64,000 bases of DNA from assembly GCA_020809705.1 (NCBI GenBank), contig CP085827.1, forward strand, positions 2,170,001 through 2,234,000, read 5' to 3'. The notes beneath the pieces are model-generated. The model was not told where the DNA came from and searched no databases. It was given only the letters and a program-made list of their open reading frames with translations. This document shows positions 13,601 to 24,835 of this stretch, piece by piece. The stretch comes from Calonectria ilicicola (taxonomy: Eukaryota > Ascomycota > Sordariomycetes > Hypocreales > Nectriaceae). Numbering within the stretch: position 1 is the first letter of the stretch; the number at the start of each line of letters is the position of its first letter. The position numbers and the translations under genes were made by a program.

Positions 13601-16600
13601 AATTAAATTTAAACTATTTGAATATCTAGTTATATCTTTTAGACTTATAAATATACTAATATTATTCTAATAAATAATAATTAATATATTATAAAAATAT
13701 TTAAATATTTTTATTATTTATTACTTAGATAATATTTTTATTTTTTTTAAAAATAAAAAAGAATATAAAGAATATATTTATAAGATCTTAAAAGCCCTCT
13801 AAGATATCAAACTTTTAATTAAATTAAAAAAAGCAAATTCTACACCTAAAAAGTAGAATTTCTAAAATATATTATTAGCCTTAATAAAATTCACATAGAC
13901 CTAAAGAAAGTCATTATAGTAAAAGATTAGAAGGAACCTACTAATATAAAGGAAGTATAAGCCTTCCTTGGATTTATTAACTATTACTGAAGATTTATTA
14001 AGGGATTTAATAAAATTACCTTAAGTATAATAGAATTAATTAAGAAAGGAATTATTTTTTAATAAGAAAATAAAATATAATAATTATTTAAAGTTATAAA
14101 AAATGCTATTTTAGAAGAACCTATCCTTACAATATTTAACCCTAATAAGCCTATAGAGCTAGAAACCGATATATCAGACTTTACCTTAGGGGCCTAGATC
14201 GAACAATAAGACAAATAAGGAAATCTATATTTTATAGCATTTTACTTATATAAGCTACATAGCCCTAAGCTAAACTATCTAATCTATAATAAAGAATTCC
14301 TTATTATTATTAATACTTTTAAAAAATTTTAATAATATTTTTTAAAAAATAATTATAAAATTATAGTATATATTAACTATAAAAATATTATTTATTTTAT
14401 AATTATTTAAAAATTTAATAAAAAGTAATTATAATATATAGAATACCTATCCAAATTTAACTATTAAATTATTTATATTAAAGAAATTGAAAATAGCTAT
14501 ACCAATATAATTAACCGCTAACCTAACTACAACATAAAAAAAACAAAAATATAAGAAAAACTATTAATCTATAATACCAATAGAGAATTAAAATAAGCCT
14601 TAATTAATAGAATAATAATAAAAATAAAGAAAATAATTACTACTATAAAAGTAAGAGGATTACTATATATAACTAGAACTATTACTATAGAAATACTAAT
14701 ATAATAAATGGAATAAGATAATCTACTACTAAAAAAATCGAAGAATATAATCTAGCACTTCTAAAAGAAGAAAAACAGATTACCTATAAGTGCTAGAGGA
14801 ATATTAAATAGAGTTAATAAAGGATATTTATGAATATCCCTTATATAGCTATAAAGGTATTAATAAAACCCTTAAATGAGTTAAATAGATATTTTCCTTT
14901 AATAAGATAAAAAGAAAGTTGAACAAGTATATAAGGAATATAGCCTATATTAACACTCTAAAAAACCAAGATATAAACTATATAGATTATTATAACTATC
15001 CTCTATTATATAATAATTATAAGATTTAATTATAATAGACTTTATTACTAACCTTTTTTTATTAATAGATCTTATTATAAAAGTATATTATAATAGTATT
15101 TTTATTATTATTAATTATTTTATAAAAGTAATATATTATTTTTTTTATAATAAAGTAATAAAAGAAGAATAATTTACCTATCTTTTCTTTTAAAATATAA
15201 TTATTATATATAAATTACCAATTAAAATCATTTTAAATAGAGAATAATTATTTACATTTAAGTTCTAATAAAGCTTAATATCTTTAATAGAATTAAACTA
15301 TAAACTAAGCATAGTCTTTTACCTTTAAATAAATAAATAAACTAAATACCAAAACTAGAAAATTAAATAATATTTATAATACTATATTAATTATAAGTAA
15401 ATCAATTAAATAAAAAAGTTACCTATTATATAATTAGCATATAATACATCCTACAATCATAATATCAAAACAACACCAGTAAAAACTAATTTTGGCTTTA
15501 TATTAAACACTTACCAAGCCCTTTTAGAAGGCATAATCTAAGTAAAAGTAATAATTAAGTTAAATAACCTAAGAAAATTATATAAAGAAATAAAAATAGA
15601 ACTTAAATTTATTTATAATATAATAAAAAGATATTATAATTTAAAAAGGCTAAAAAGACTATCCTTCTTAAAAGAAGATATAATTTACTTAATAATAAAA
15701 AATCTTATAATAAAAAAATAAAATAAAAAAATTAACTTTATATAAATTAAATTATACCTAATTAAAAGAAAAATATTAAAAAATAATTATAAATTTAATC
15801 TCCTAGATAATATTAAGGTCTACCTTATCTTTTATATCTTACTATTAGAACTAGGCAAGAATATCTAAGTAAATATAAAACCTAAATATAAACTATAAAT
15901 AGAAAACCTAGAAAACTAATAGAAAATTAAGAAGATATTATAAAGAAAAAAGAAAGATAGAAAATTTAAAATTAAATAAAAAGATTATAAAGAAATAACT
16001 TAGGAACCAGCAAAATACCTTATATATTACTTAAAGATACTAAAAGTATTCCTAAAAATATAGCACCAAGTAAACCATTAAGATTAATAACATTCCAATT
16101 AATAATATCTATAGCCCCCAAAGATTATATCTAAATAATAGCCTCTAACTCTACCTAATCTATATCCTCTAACTTATCTAAAGAAAAAAATCTTAATATA
16201 CTATCTCTATATCTTTTATTTTAAATTAATATTTTTAATAATAAAAATAAAATAAATAATTTAAGGATTTTTAAATTTTAATTTAAGTTATAAGTGCCTT
16301 TATTTAGATATAAAGGAACTTCTTCTTAGCTACCTCCTTCTCTATATTTAAATAATTAGACTCTTAATTTATCTAGATTATTATAAATATTAATATCTAC
16401 TTATACTTATTATTTATAAAAATTATATATATATAGCTAAAGATATCTTTAAAGTATTATATATTTTACTATAATAGGTATATTTATTATAATAATTATT
16501 AAAATCTAATAATATTTTATATTATAAACTTTTAAAAGAATAAAAAGAATATAATATAATTTTAAAATCTATTAAATTAATAAATTAGGCTTAAGTATTG

Positions 16601-16735
16601 GTATAAAGATATAGCTTAGAAGTACCTAAACCCTAAGGTATAATTAGAAAATATTTTAAAGATTAAGAATGGGGAACTTATACATAAGGTCAACCTAATA
16701 AACCTTAAGGACAAGACTAATAGAGGGGGATATTA

Positions 16736-17132
16736 TATTATAACCTATAATATATCTAGGCGGTCAAACAAGGCAAAAATAATGCTTACCTACCTTATAG
16801 CCTTATATTAATTAATAAGGAAGTACTTATAAGCAATTATTTATAATATTAGTAATTATAAGATAATTACTACCTTAATTACTAATATATTAAATAGAAT
16901 TAATATAATAAGTGTCTATTAAATAATAAGTATATAAATAGATTAGAATCTGCCCTTATAGTTAATACTACCTAACTTTTAATATAATTTAATTATTTTA
17001 ATTATAATTGACTATTATTTAATATAATACTTCTATTACTTTATTTTACTATAATATACTTAATCATTCTGTTAATAATAAATCCTTCATTTTGATTGGT
17101 TTATTAAGTTAGGAATTGACCAGATTGTTATA
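16736..17132 (+). repeat. 3' LTR of Ty3/gypsy element (397 bp)
   Basis: Pairs base for base with 10232-10628. Here the first part is mutated (it starts TATTATAACC where the 5' copy has TGTTATAACC). The last 55-60 bases keep their G and C, ending TTGACCAGATTGTTATA. Confidence 0.88.
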
Positions 17133-17137
17133 ATAAT
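17133..17137. repeat. Target-site duplication ATAAT, right copy (gypsy element)
   Basis: Matches 10227-10231 in five of five positions and sets the gypsy insertion point inside the copia interior. Confidence 0.8.
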
Positions 17138-17555
17138 AAAGAAATTTATATTAATTTAAAATTAAATCTTTTAATAATAGTATATTAAAAATAAGTAATA
17201 ATAAATTAGAATATAATATTAATAAATATAAATAAAGTTATTATATATATTTATAAATAAAAGAAAAAATCTTAAATTATTATATTAAAATTAAAAATAA
17301 ATAAAAAAGAAAAAAATAAGATTATAAATATAAAAAATTATAATATTTATAAATTTTAATTATATTAAATTATAAATATTATTTAAAATTAAATTTCTTA
17401 TACTTTAAAAAGTATAATCTTATAATTACTTTTAAAATATTATTTTAAAAAATAATTTTAATTATTATATTTATTTATATAAAATTATAATAATAAAGGT
17501 AAAACTATTTACAATATTTAATAATTTATAATAATAAACTATAAAATAGGAGATA

Positions 17556-17730
17556 TATAAAAACTAATTATAACTAGCCTCAATGGCCTCACAGCCTCAA
17601 TACATTATCGCAGCCCCACAGCCAATTAGGGCTGGACCTAGCTATAAAACACATAGTTGACTGCTCTTTATTTCATAGGAATTAAGGCTCTTTCAATCTC
17701 TCGTTATGACCCAATGACCAAAGTGTGATA
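17556..17730 (+). repeat. 3' LTR of Ty1/copia-like element (175 bp)
   Basis: Starts TATAAAAACTAA, which is TGTGGAGACTAG with four G-to-A changes. It becomes unmutated in its last 75-80 bases, ending CCAAAGTGTGATA. Followed directly by the target duplication TTTTA at 17731-17735 and then ordinary-composition host DNA. Confidence 0.88.
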
Positions 17731-17735
17731 TTTTA

Positions 17736-18111
17736 TTTTGTTTTCGTCATATTTGTAACTGGGTGACACTTCATGAGATAGTCCGGCAAGGAAAACGTAT
17801 TTCCGTTGAGTGCGAGACTAAAGCTTGGTCCCCTCATTCATCAAACTTTCCTCCTTCTTTAAATAAGAAGATAAAAGGACTGCTGCGTCCTGTCATCCAA
17901 CAGGGCCCGGGCCATATTATCTTAGATCCTAAGGGATGAGAGCATTCTCGTGAGGCGAGGGAGACCATATTGCAATATTTTATCTTCCAATATATTTTGG
18001 CAAATGGTGGGCTCCACTAACATAGAGCTCCATTGCCATAAATGTGGCAGATACAACTAAATTTGGCTATGATTTAAATGCTCGACCAACAAAGACTACA
18101 ATGGAAATATT
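17736..18111. other. Intergenic between retrotransposon nest and permease 3' end
   Basis: 376 bp of normal composition holding the 3' flank of the minus-strand permease. There is no sign that RIP spread past the element. No other feature seen. Confidence 0.5.
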
Positions 18112-20395
18112 TTATTTCGATGCTCCATTTGCGTTTAAATTGACTGAAGAACCTCTGCCACTGACTTGTAATCTTGTAATAATAGGTTCTCGAAGAAGCC
18201 CCGCATTGTCGTGGGTGACATCCCACGCATGTAAGTCTTTTAGCCGAATCTTTTTGATGCGATGAGCTTTGGCGCCATCATCTAAATCAACAATCTCTGG
18301 ACGCAGTCTGTAGCCTTTCCACTTTGGGATGATAAAGGCCCACAACCAGTAATAGACTCCGCACAATATCAATCTGTGATTCATCAGTCATCTGGCTATG
18401 AATGGATTCCTGAATTAAACTCACATTCCTATGCCGGTTAGAATATAGGTGGCATACCAAAAGCTGACATCGCCAGAATACACTCCTCCTTCTGGAGGAT
18501 ACCAAGGCATGATTAAAAGATATAACTGGACCATTATATGGAATAGGACAACAATGTTCCATGCTTTGAACTCTGGTGCTGGAAGCCCTGCTCGCTTCCG
18601 TCTCCATCGTACCAAATAGAGGCCAACGGCCATAGCAAGACTGAATATAGCCTGAGGCATGATTCCAAGATCACTGACTGTTCAAATATTAGCACATAAC
18701 TGAAATCATTTCCATAGTTGTCACATGAAATCTTACCAAAATTGAAAGCATCGCCAGCTGGAACAGCCAATATCATCAAAGTTGTTAGAAACCATAAACA
18801 AATAAATGGTCCTATTGGTGTCCCAAATGGGTTGGTTGAAACCCAAAAGTGGGTGTATGGGAGTACCCCTTGCCTAGAAAATTACTGTTGGCCACGCTGC
18901 GTTTTGAAATCATGTCGAAATGGGTACCCACCGCCCGCACTCCCTGATTCTCCTAGAATGCCCAATCATACCAGCCATCATGTTTCCAAAAGCACTTAGA
19001 GCAATTAAAATGTTGAGTCCACGAACAGCCGCACTGTTCCCAAACACCTTCCTGAAAAATAAACTTGCTGCGTTCACATCGGAGTTCTTCAACTCGTCCT
19101 GCGGTACTGATTTTAGCCGTTAATAGAGATATTCTCAGATAGTGTATGCAGGTAAAAAAATATCAAGATTTGGATCTCACCAGCCGAAAGCCAAGCTACA
19201 TTAGCGAACATATAAAGAGTGTAAACAATTGTTAGGGCCAATGTGGCGTATTTCTTGAGTTGTTTAACTGGATTCTTCAAAGTGTCATTATTTGTTTACC
19301 AACATTTCAGTGATTCTGCAGTTGTGATTCTGTACCTTGACTTCATTTGCCACATTGAAAGCATTATTTGAACCTGCATAGGAAAATATGATGCGATAGA
19401 GAGCATTCGTGAGCCCATAGGCTGTGATTGAGCTGGTGCCGCTGAACGCATCTCTAAAATTGACCTTAGGATCGGCGACAGGGGTATGACCTGCGAAAAC
19501 GACGAATCCGGTAATAATAACAAAAATTAATGTTGCAACTTTGATGAGACCTATCGTATTGGAGAGCAAGTAGGAATATTTTGTGTTAAATGCCAGGCCT
19601 TAACCACGTTAGCGTCCACAATTCATCGATGGGTTTGACAGTCATATTTACACAAGGCGGCGAGAGTATATCCAGCCCATGCCACTCCTTTAACTTGCCA
19701 ATCGGTACCTGGATGGCCAGAAATAGCAATCAAATACTTTGCCAACACTAGCATGGTAATTAGTAATATACCGCGGACTGATCGCGCATTACTTGCCGAC
19801 AGCATTGCTACTACCAAATGACAGGAGAACACTTTGGATTGCAAAGGTTGTCGGAAAAAACCAGACTGGAGATGGAAAGGCTTGCTCTAGGAACACGACT
19901 TCAGACCCTGATCGACTGGGGAAATATGCAGTAAACTCTAGATACACAGCACCCGATGCAAGGCATGTCTTTGGGAAATGGATCAGTGGTGGTATAGAGA
20001 TTAAATAGGCTTCATATTTTACGCACCAAGTATCCAATAGTCCAGAAAATTAAGCTGAGCCCGGGAGAGCCAGTTCCAGACAATATAGCCGATGCTTTAT
20101 AGTGTGAGAAGCTAAGAAACCGAGATAGTGGTTGCGTCTTACGTGTAGAATAAATGCCGGTGCCAATCATGTCGGTGATATTGAGCAGCGTAATAGTCAC
20201 TGGGCCGACAGAATATCCCAGAGGAGAATCATTTTCGACAGGGGCCCCAGATGCTTCCTGGTATGTTAATGGAGCATTGTTACCTCCTCTTTCTCCGATG
20301 TATCTCTTCTTTTCGTTAGGAGGCTGGCTCTCCTGGGGAATTGGTTGAGAAATCTCATTTTCTGCTTCACGAAACGGATGTCTTGCTAACCCCAT
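18112..20395 (-). CDS. Methionine/amino-acid permease, MUP1 (LAT) family
   Basis: Plasma-membrane importer of methionine or a related amino acid, APC superfamily, about 12 membrane segments. Ten exons on the minus strand: 20395-20143, 20094-20027, 19968-19797, 19747-19652, 19598-19336, 19274-19181, 19106-18932, 18873-18737, 18677-18425 and 18373-18112. All phases fit, giving 590 aa. The first substrate-binding unwound helix reads NITDMIGTGIYSTP, followed by AVYLEFTAYFPSRSGSEVV, SYAGSNNAFNVANEV, FGNMMAGMIGHSRRIRECGR and PFGTPIG. The start is the first ATG with a good context (GCCATGG). The frame is open nine codons further up, but only to a TTG. Intron 3 appears to use a GC donor (GCAAGT). The gene is intact although a RIP-damaged nest ends 377 bp from its stop codon. 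Confidence 0.88.
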
Positions 20396-21939
20396 GGCGT
20401 GGTAGGTGATGGAATAATTCAACAGAAATTGAAGCTGGAGTTTGAAAGTTCATAGTCGTCTACCATCGAAGTGAATGATCTTCCGATTCTTCGCAGAACG
20501 AAAAGCGGAAATCCGACAAATTTTGGTCGTCCACTCCTCAGGTTCCAATTATGACCAATGCATATCAATGAAGAATTTAGACTTCGGCTGCTCTCGGCGA
20601 GACGGGACTTTTGTGAGACAGTTGGTTGTGCCACCGTCAATTCTGGGAATCATGAAAAGTCTAGAATCTTTTTGTTTCGTGGATGACAAATGATATCATC
20701 AAGTCGTCGTCTGGATATTGGTCGAAAAGGAGCCTCTAGCAAAATAGCTTTATATGTGCACCCAGCAAGATGAATGTGTGCACACAGAAGGACCCTCTGA
20801 GAATCGGAAGGATCCGAATGATAGTTCATATCTTCTTTATGAACTTGTTATCAAGTTTTCTTGGGATAGAGAAGATCAAACTAACTCTGTGGGGGGGGCT
20901 GGTGCGGGAGTGTAGATAAGACAGGTCTGAGACTGTCGACTGACGATTTGGAGTTCGAGGATTGGAAAGGAGATGGTTTACGATTTCTTGTCCCAATTCA
21001 AATCGCAGATCGGGCTACAAAATGAGCCTTGATGCAAGGATCTGACTCAATCACCTTGGCTAATGAAATGCAAGTGATATCATTCGAGGTTTGTGACCAG
21101 ACAGCTGCGGTTTCTCTCAGTTTCAACTTTCCTTGGCATTACTAGATAATTTACCAAGAATTCAACCCTTGGGTATCTTGCCAGATAGGTCAGAGGCCCT
21201 TGTAATTCAACATCGTACCAAGAACTTTGGAATTTGATCCACAATGAAAACGCTTGTTGCACGGGGACATTTGTCTCACGGACGGACGATCTGGACACAT
21301 CAGAATAATATTGTGATGGATTTGAAGAGACGGCACCTCTGCAAGCCACACAAACACAAGCAACCCACCCAGGAATTCAACCTTGGTGACTGCTTATGAT
21401 AATATAACTAGAATATAATGTTAGTACTAATTTTACTTACAATAACATTAGCTAGTCCTGTTCAGAAGGTTCATGTAAAGAAATTCAATAAGACTGGCCA
21501 TACTGGCTAGAAAGGCAGTAAATTTGACATAGTAAAGTTTTTTAGAAAGAGGAAGGTTGATGATTTATTTTGGTACTAACAAACATCCCCTTTTATCGGG
21601 CAGCCAAACTACTATAGGGTAGGTCAATCCTTCAAAAATCTACCTTAGCCCAATCCACCAACACAATATCCATGTGTTTGACATATTCGCCACAAAATTC
21701 TTAATACCACACAGTAATGCACAAGATGAGTTATTTCATCACACTAAAATACACATTACTTCAAAAACATCATGTGAATTCGAATCTTCTCGTCCCATCT
21801 CACGTGTATCTCAAATTAGCCAAAAGACTAGGATGACACGACATTTGGACCCACTCATGTCAAAATTAGCGAAGAAGCCACCGACGCGCCATAATCTCAC
21901 TAACTTCGTCTTCTCTTGTCTCACACGCAACGATTCAGG
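20396..21939. other. Divergent intergenic region with one dispersed-repeat fragment
   Basis: 1.5 kb between the permease (minus) and the dehydratase (plus). It contains a G8 run near 20891. At 20752-20787 there is a diverged single copy of the terminal sequence of the inverted-repeat element described at 28827-29042. Several short open frames show no protein-like character. The part at 21400-21650 is A+T-rich and could be old transposon debris, without an identifiable family. Confidence 0.45.
20752..20787 (+). repeat. Diverged single terminal repeat of the 28.8-29.0 kb element
   Basis: Reads ATATGTGCACCCAGCAAG, then ATGAATGTGTGCACACAG. It matches the right terminus of the element at 29009-29042 (ATGTGTGCACCAAGCAAA, then ATGTATATGTGCGCACAG) with a few substitutions and two single-base length differences. 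No inverted partner was found nearby, so it may be a remnant. Confidence 0.5.
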
Positions 21940-22696
21940 ATGGCACAACCAGCTGCACAAACGGCACGCAAAAGCTCATCTCGAGCCACGGCGTACCTCG
22001 TTCTCTACAACACCATCTGTGCTGTCCTTCGGGCCTTTATCGCTATCCGCACGTTTCAGTTGTGGTCCAGCCGCGGGAACGCTGCCGTCTGGGATGAGCT
22101 GAATCTTTGGGTGCGATGGAGTGAGACTCTGACCGTCAGCGAAATCATCCATGCTGCGATCGGGTTGGTCCGGGCTGCGCCTGCCACAACCGCTCTGCAA
22201 GTAGCGGGTCGAAACACCATCGTCTGGGCCATCACGAGAAACTACCCGGACGTTGCAGCTCGGGAATGGGCATATACCACTCTGCTGCTTTCTTGGAACG
22301 TTGCAGACACTGTGCGATATAGCTATTTTGCAGTTGACAGAGGCACAAAATATGTGCCGAGTATCCTGCTATGGCTAAGGTATGATCCAACCATCCTTCG
22401 GAAATCGCAACAGAGTTAGGCTGACAAACCGACCTAGGTACAACTTGTTCCTTGTTCTCTACCCAATTGGGATGTATTCCGAAGCACGCCTTGTCTGGGA
22501 GGTCATTGTGCCCTCACAAGCTCGAAATCCCATGTACCAGTATCTCTTGTGGTTTGGACTCTCTCTATATATTCCAGGTACGTAATGTCCCACTTGTCTC
22601 CCAATCATTTTTTTCTAATGCATAGCAGCATTCTATATTCTGTACGGGCACATGTTTGCACAACGGGCAAAGTCCATGCGACAGAAGAAGGATTAG
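21940..22696 (+). CDS. Very-long-chain (3R)-3-hydroxyacyl-CoA dehydratase (PHS1/HACD family)
   Basis: Third enzyme of the ER fatty-acid elongation cycle, removing water from 3-hydroxyacyl-CoA. Exons 21940-22379, 22438-22577 and 22626-22696 give 216 aa, close to the 217 aa of yeast Phs1. The fold is almost all membrane helices. Family signatures are YLVLYNTICAVLRA at the start and RYSYFA followed by WLRYNLFLVLYPIGMYSE. In that last string Tyr155 and Glu162 have the spacing of the catalytic Tyr/Glu pair of Phs1. The C-terminus (RQKKD) is basic, as expected for ER residents, but not a strict KKXX. The last acceptor is a tandem TAGCAG, so products differing by one Ala are possible. Convergent with the fluoride exporter, 144 bp between stops. 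Confidence 0.9.
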
Positions 22697-22840
22697 TTGG
22701 AGGAGTCGCAATTTTGAAGGTGATGGGTTGTCTGGTGGAAATGGATATTGCGAGGCTACTTCATGATGCAATGATGGCTCTGTTTCTGATGGGTGTATAT
22801 ATTTCATGCATGTAAATCCTGTTTGTAAACTCCACAATAT

Positions 22841-24397
22841 CTACCAGTCAACTATGCATGTAAGGGGACTCCAATCATCAACCCATTTCATCGTTCCCAT
22901 CACTACAATCACAACAACCAGGCCACTTAAAACTGTAATGCATCCATAGATATATGCATGAGCCCTGCGTAACGTATGAAGCTCATTTACAAAGGTACTA
23001 ATAGTAGTGAGGCAGCCACAGAAACCATCAATGAGTCCTTGTTGGACCTGACAAGATATGCTGCTTTTGGTTATTGACGATCTTTGTATATCCCAAAGAA
23101 TGGCTAAAACTAGCGTGCCAAAGATGTTGCTGATGTATGTTCCCACAGGGAATGATGGCCGTTTCGCGTTAAGGCTAATACTCAAATAAAAGCGAAGCAA
23201 GCAGCCAATGGGGGAGAACACGAGAGAGAATAAGGTTTTGCCGCGCCAGTCAGAATGAGGCGATAGTGCAGCTAAGCAAATAGTGGCTACCCAAGAAACA
23301 ATCGCCAGAGGAATGATGCAACGATCACTCCAAAAGATGAATGCCCTAGAGAGCCGATACGGTGTTGCTTGAACCAGGATGGCAAGGTGTGCACCAGCTT
23401 TTAGGCCAATCATAGCGACTGAGAGTGAGACGATGAGGACTGCCATAGCAGCCATGAAGTCTTCGCCAGCACCTCGACCAGACAACGAAGATTTTGCATC
23501 ACCCTGGGAGGCCAAAGTATTAGACAGTGCAAGAAAGCAATCTTTCATCAACCCGGAAAAGGTGGTGAAAGATCCACAAAACCCAGTTGCTAGCCCAATA
23601 TGACAGGCGACCGGGGTCAAGGCAGTCTTCGTATGATCCTTGATTCGCTGACTATCATCCGATGGCGCGCTGTCTTCAGTTGGTTGCAGTGGCTGTGCGA
23701 CGTGCTGAGATATCTGTGGTCGTGCTATACTTCTTTTCGGAGCTGGATGATGAAATAAGACGGCACCCTCAGACAAAAACCCTAAGATGAATGTTCCAGT
23801 GAAGTTGGGCCAGAGAGAAGTGTAAGTGATAGGAGCGTCGACGAAACTGGTGAGGGAAGCCAATCCTTCACGAGCCAAAACGCCCAGAAAAGAAAACCAG
23901 ATTAAATAAGATGATGTCGAAATTTTAGTTAACCAGACATTTTGTCTATTTTGATCACGAGTGCCCGATAGACGAGACTGTCTTGACTCTAAGTCGGTGT
24001 GTTGGTACTCTTGTTGCTCATTAGGATTCTCGACGGGGGGTTCTGCGCAGATTTCCGTCAAGTTGAAATAGTCATCGGGTATAGGGGGGCATTCCGTTTC
24101 GCCTTCCGATCTGGAATCCCCGTAGTCGAAAATACCACTCGAGTCTCCGCGGGTCGAGGTTTGCATTTCGCGCTGATGGTGACCCTGAATTTCCACATCT
24201 TCTAGCTCAAATTCGTCTCTGAGGATTTTTCCATTCGAAGGCCGAGAACGGGAAGCACTTTTTAAAGGTGATTGTCCTTCCATCTTGTTTATGTGCTCGG
24301 AAATATCTGGGGATGACCGATGATTGCGTAGCTCAGGGTTGGCTGTGCCATCAACGTGGCCATTTTCCCCATCATTATGTTTGCTCAAAGAGGGCAT
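22841..24397 (-). CDS. Fluoride export protein, two-domain CrcB/FEX family
   Basis: Membrane channel that expels F- and protects the cell from environmental fluoride. Single exon, 518 aa. The first 155-160 residues are hydrophilic, acidic and Ser-rich. Two fused CrcB-like halves follow. The first contains LAREGL, PNFTGTFILGFLSEG and GLATGFCGSFTTFSG. The second contains LLRFYLSISL, SFPVGTYISNIFGTLVLA and GFCGCLTTISTFVNEL. The duplicated GFCG..TT.S segments are the pore motifs of this family, and one-chain fusion of two halves is the eukaryotic FEX arrangement. The ATG at 24397 follows a stop-containing leader and agrees with the family. The long N-terminal tail is probably cytosolic. Confidence 0.9.
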   Translation of the reverse strand: MPSLSKHNDGENGHVDGTANPELRNHRSSPDISEHINKMEGQSPLKSASRSRPSNGKILRDEFELEDVEIQGHHQREMQTSTRGDSSGIFDYGDSRSEGETECPPIPDDYFNLTEICAEPPVENPNEQQEYQHTDLESRQSRLSGTRDQNRQNVWLTKISTSSYLIWFSFLGVLAREGLASLTSFVDAPITYTSLWPNFTGTFILGFLSEGAVLFHHPAPKRSIARPQISQHVAQPLQPTEDSAPSDDSQRIKDHTKTALTPVACHIGLATGFCGSFTTFSGLMKDCFLALSNTLASQGDAKSSLSGRGAGEDFMAAMAVLIVSLSVAMIGLKAGAHLAILVQATPYRLSRAFIFWSDRCIIPLAIVSWVATICLAALSPHSDWRGKTLFSLVFSPIGCLLRFYLSISLNAKRPSFPVGTYISNIFGTLVLAILWDIQRSSITKSSISCQVQQGLIDGFCGCLTTISTFVNELHTLRRAHAYIYGCITVLSGLVVVIVVMGTMKWVDDWSPLTCIVDW

Positions 24398-24835
24398 GAT
24401 CAGCTAGTAAGCTTTTTCCAGAAAGGAAAAAGAAATGATTCAATGAGGAAGATAAATATACTGACAGAGAATCGGTGCCCCTGACTGATTATTAACAACC
24501 CATCTATCAGTCGCAGCAGTGGATTGCTATTACAAGATTTGGTTCCGAGATACCCGAGATACCCATCCTTCGCTTCCCGGCAGCGGGTGTCATCTCCGGA
24601 AAATACCTTCAATCGGGTTCTTGAGCCGTTAGAACCGGGTGGAAATGATAATTTATCTCCGTGACCTTTACAGTTGAAAAACACAGTAATTACATTAACT
24701 ATTTTCCAATGCATACGCTGCGATCGCTTTGTCCAATACATCAATATTTCGTCTACATCATAGATAATGCAGCCATTATATTTACAGAGCTTGCTTATAC
24801 TGGTTCCCAGAAAGAAAAACCGACATTGATCATAA
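24398..24835. other. Intergenic between fluoride exporter and Zn2Cys6 gene
   Basis: Promoter and leader of the minus-strand fluoride exporter, and 3' flank of the next minus-strand gene. A 149-codon frame spans it on the minus strand, but its composition is unlike a protein and I do not call it. Confidence 0.5.

Larger units (their letters stand above)
10232..17132 (+). mobile_element. RIP-inactivated Ty3/gypsy chromovirus nested in the copia element
   Basis: 6.9 kb element in plus orientation with 397 bp LTRs and an intact ATAAT target duplication inside the copia interior. Gypsy domain order is readable despite RIP. A gag-like stretch lies at 10790-11100. A reverse-transcriptase motif of the K.RFV.DYR.LN type is near 13411-13450, and the Y.DD region near 13711-13740. 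The FLGFINYYR.FI motif is at 13951-14010 and an RNase H entry (LETD.SDF) near 14151-14190. Integrase-like sequence follows at 14.8-15.5 kb, and a chromodomain-like tail with IKWK.Y.E.TWEPA character at about 15930-16010. A polypurine tract (AGAGGGGGA, 16722-16730) precedes the 3' LTR. Because its target duplication consists of copia DNA, it inserted after the copia element did. Confidence 0.86.
4152..17730 (+). mobile_element. RIP-inactivated Ty1/copia retrotransposon, interrupted by a gypsy element
   Basis: LTRs at 4152-4326 and 17556-17730, internal region 4327-10231 plus 17138-17555; about 6.7 kb once the inner insertion is removed. Base composition is extremely A+T rich, dominated by TA steps, with frequent stop codons in every frame and no open frame of 60 codons between 3889 and 18043. 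Copia-type polymerase can still be recognised through the mutations in plus orientation. Around 8461-8496 there is a decayed match to the ALYGLK..PR.W.NEF reverse-transcriptase motif. Around 9481-9540 there is a decayed match to the DGLTKAL..Q.F motif that ends fungal copia RNase H regions. A purine-rich stretch (AAATAGGAGA) precedes the 3' LTR. Non-functional relic. Confidence 0.85.

Noticed and set aside
4327..17555. A+T-rich block as a mitochondrial insertion or centromere
   Set aside because: LTR pairs, target duplications and decayed copia and gypsy motifs explain it as RIP-mutated retrotransposons.
21674..22102. 142-codon plus-strand frame
   Set aside because: Overlaps the dehydratase start in the wrong frame.
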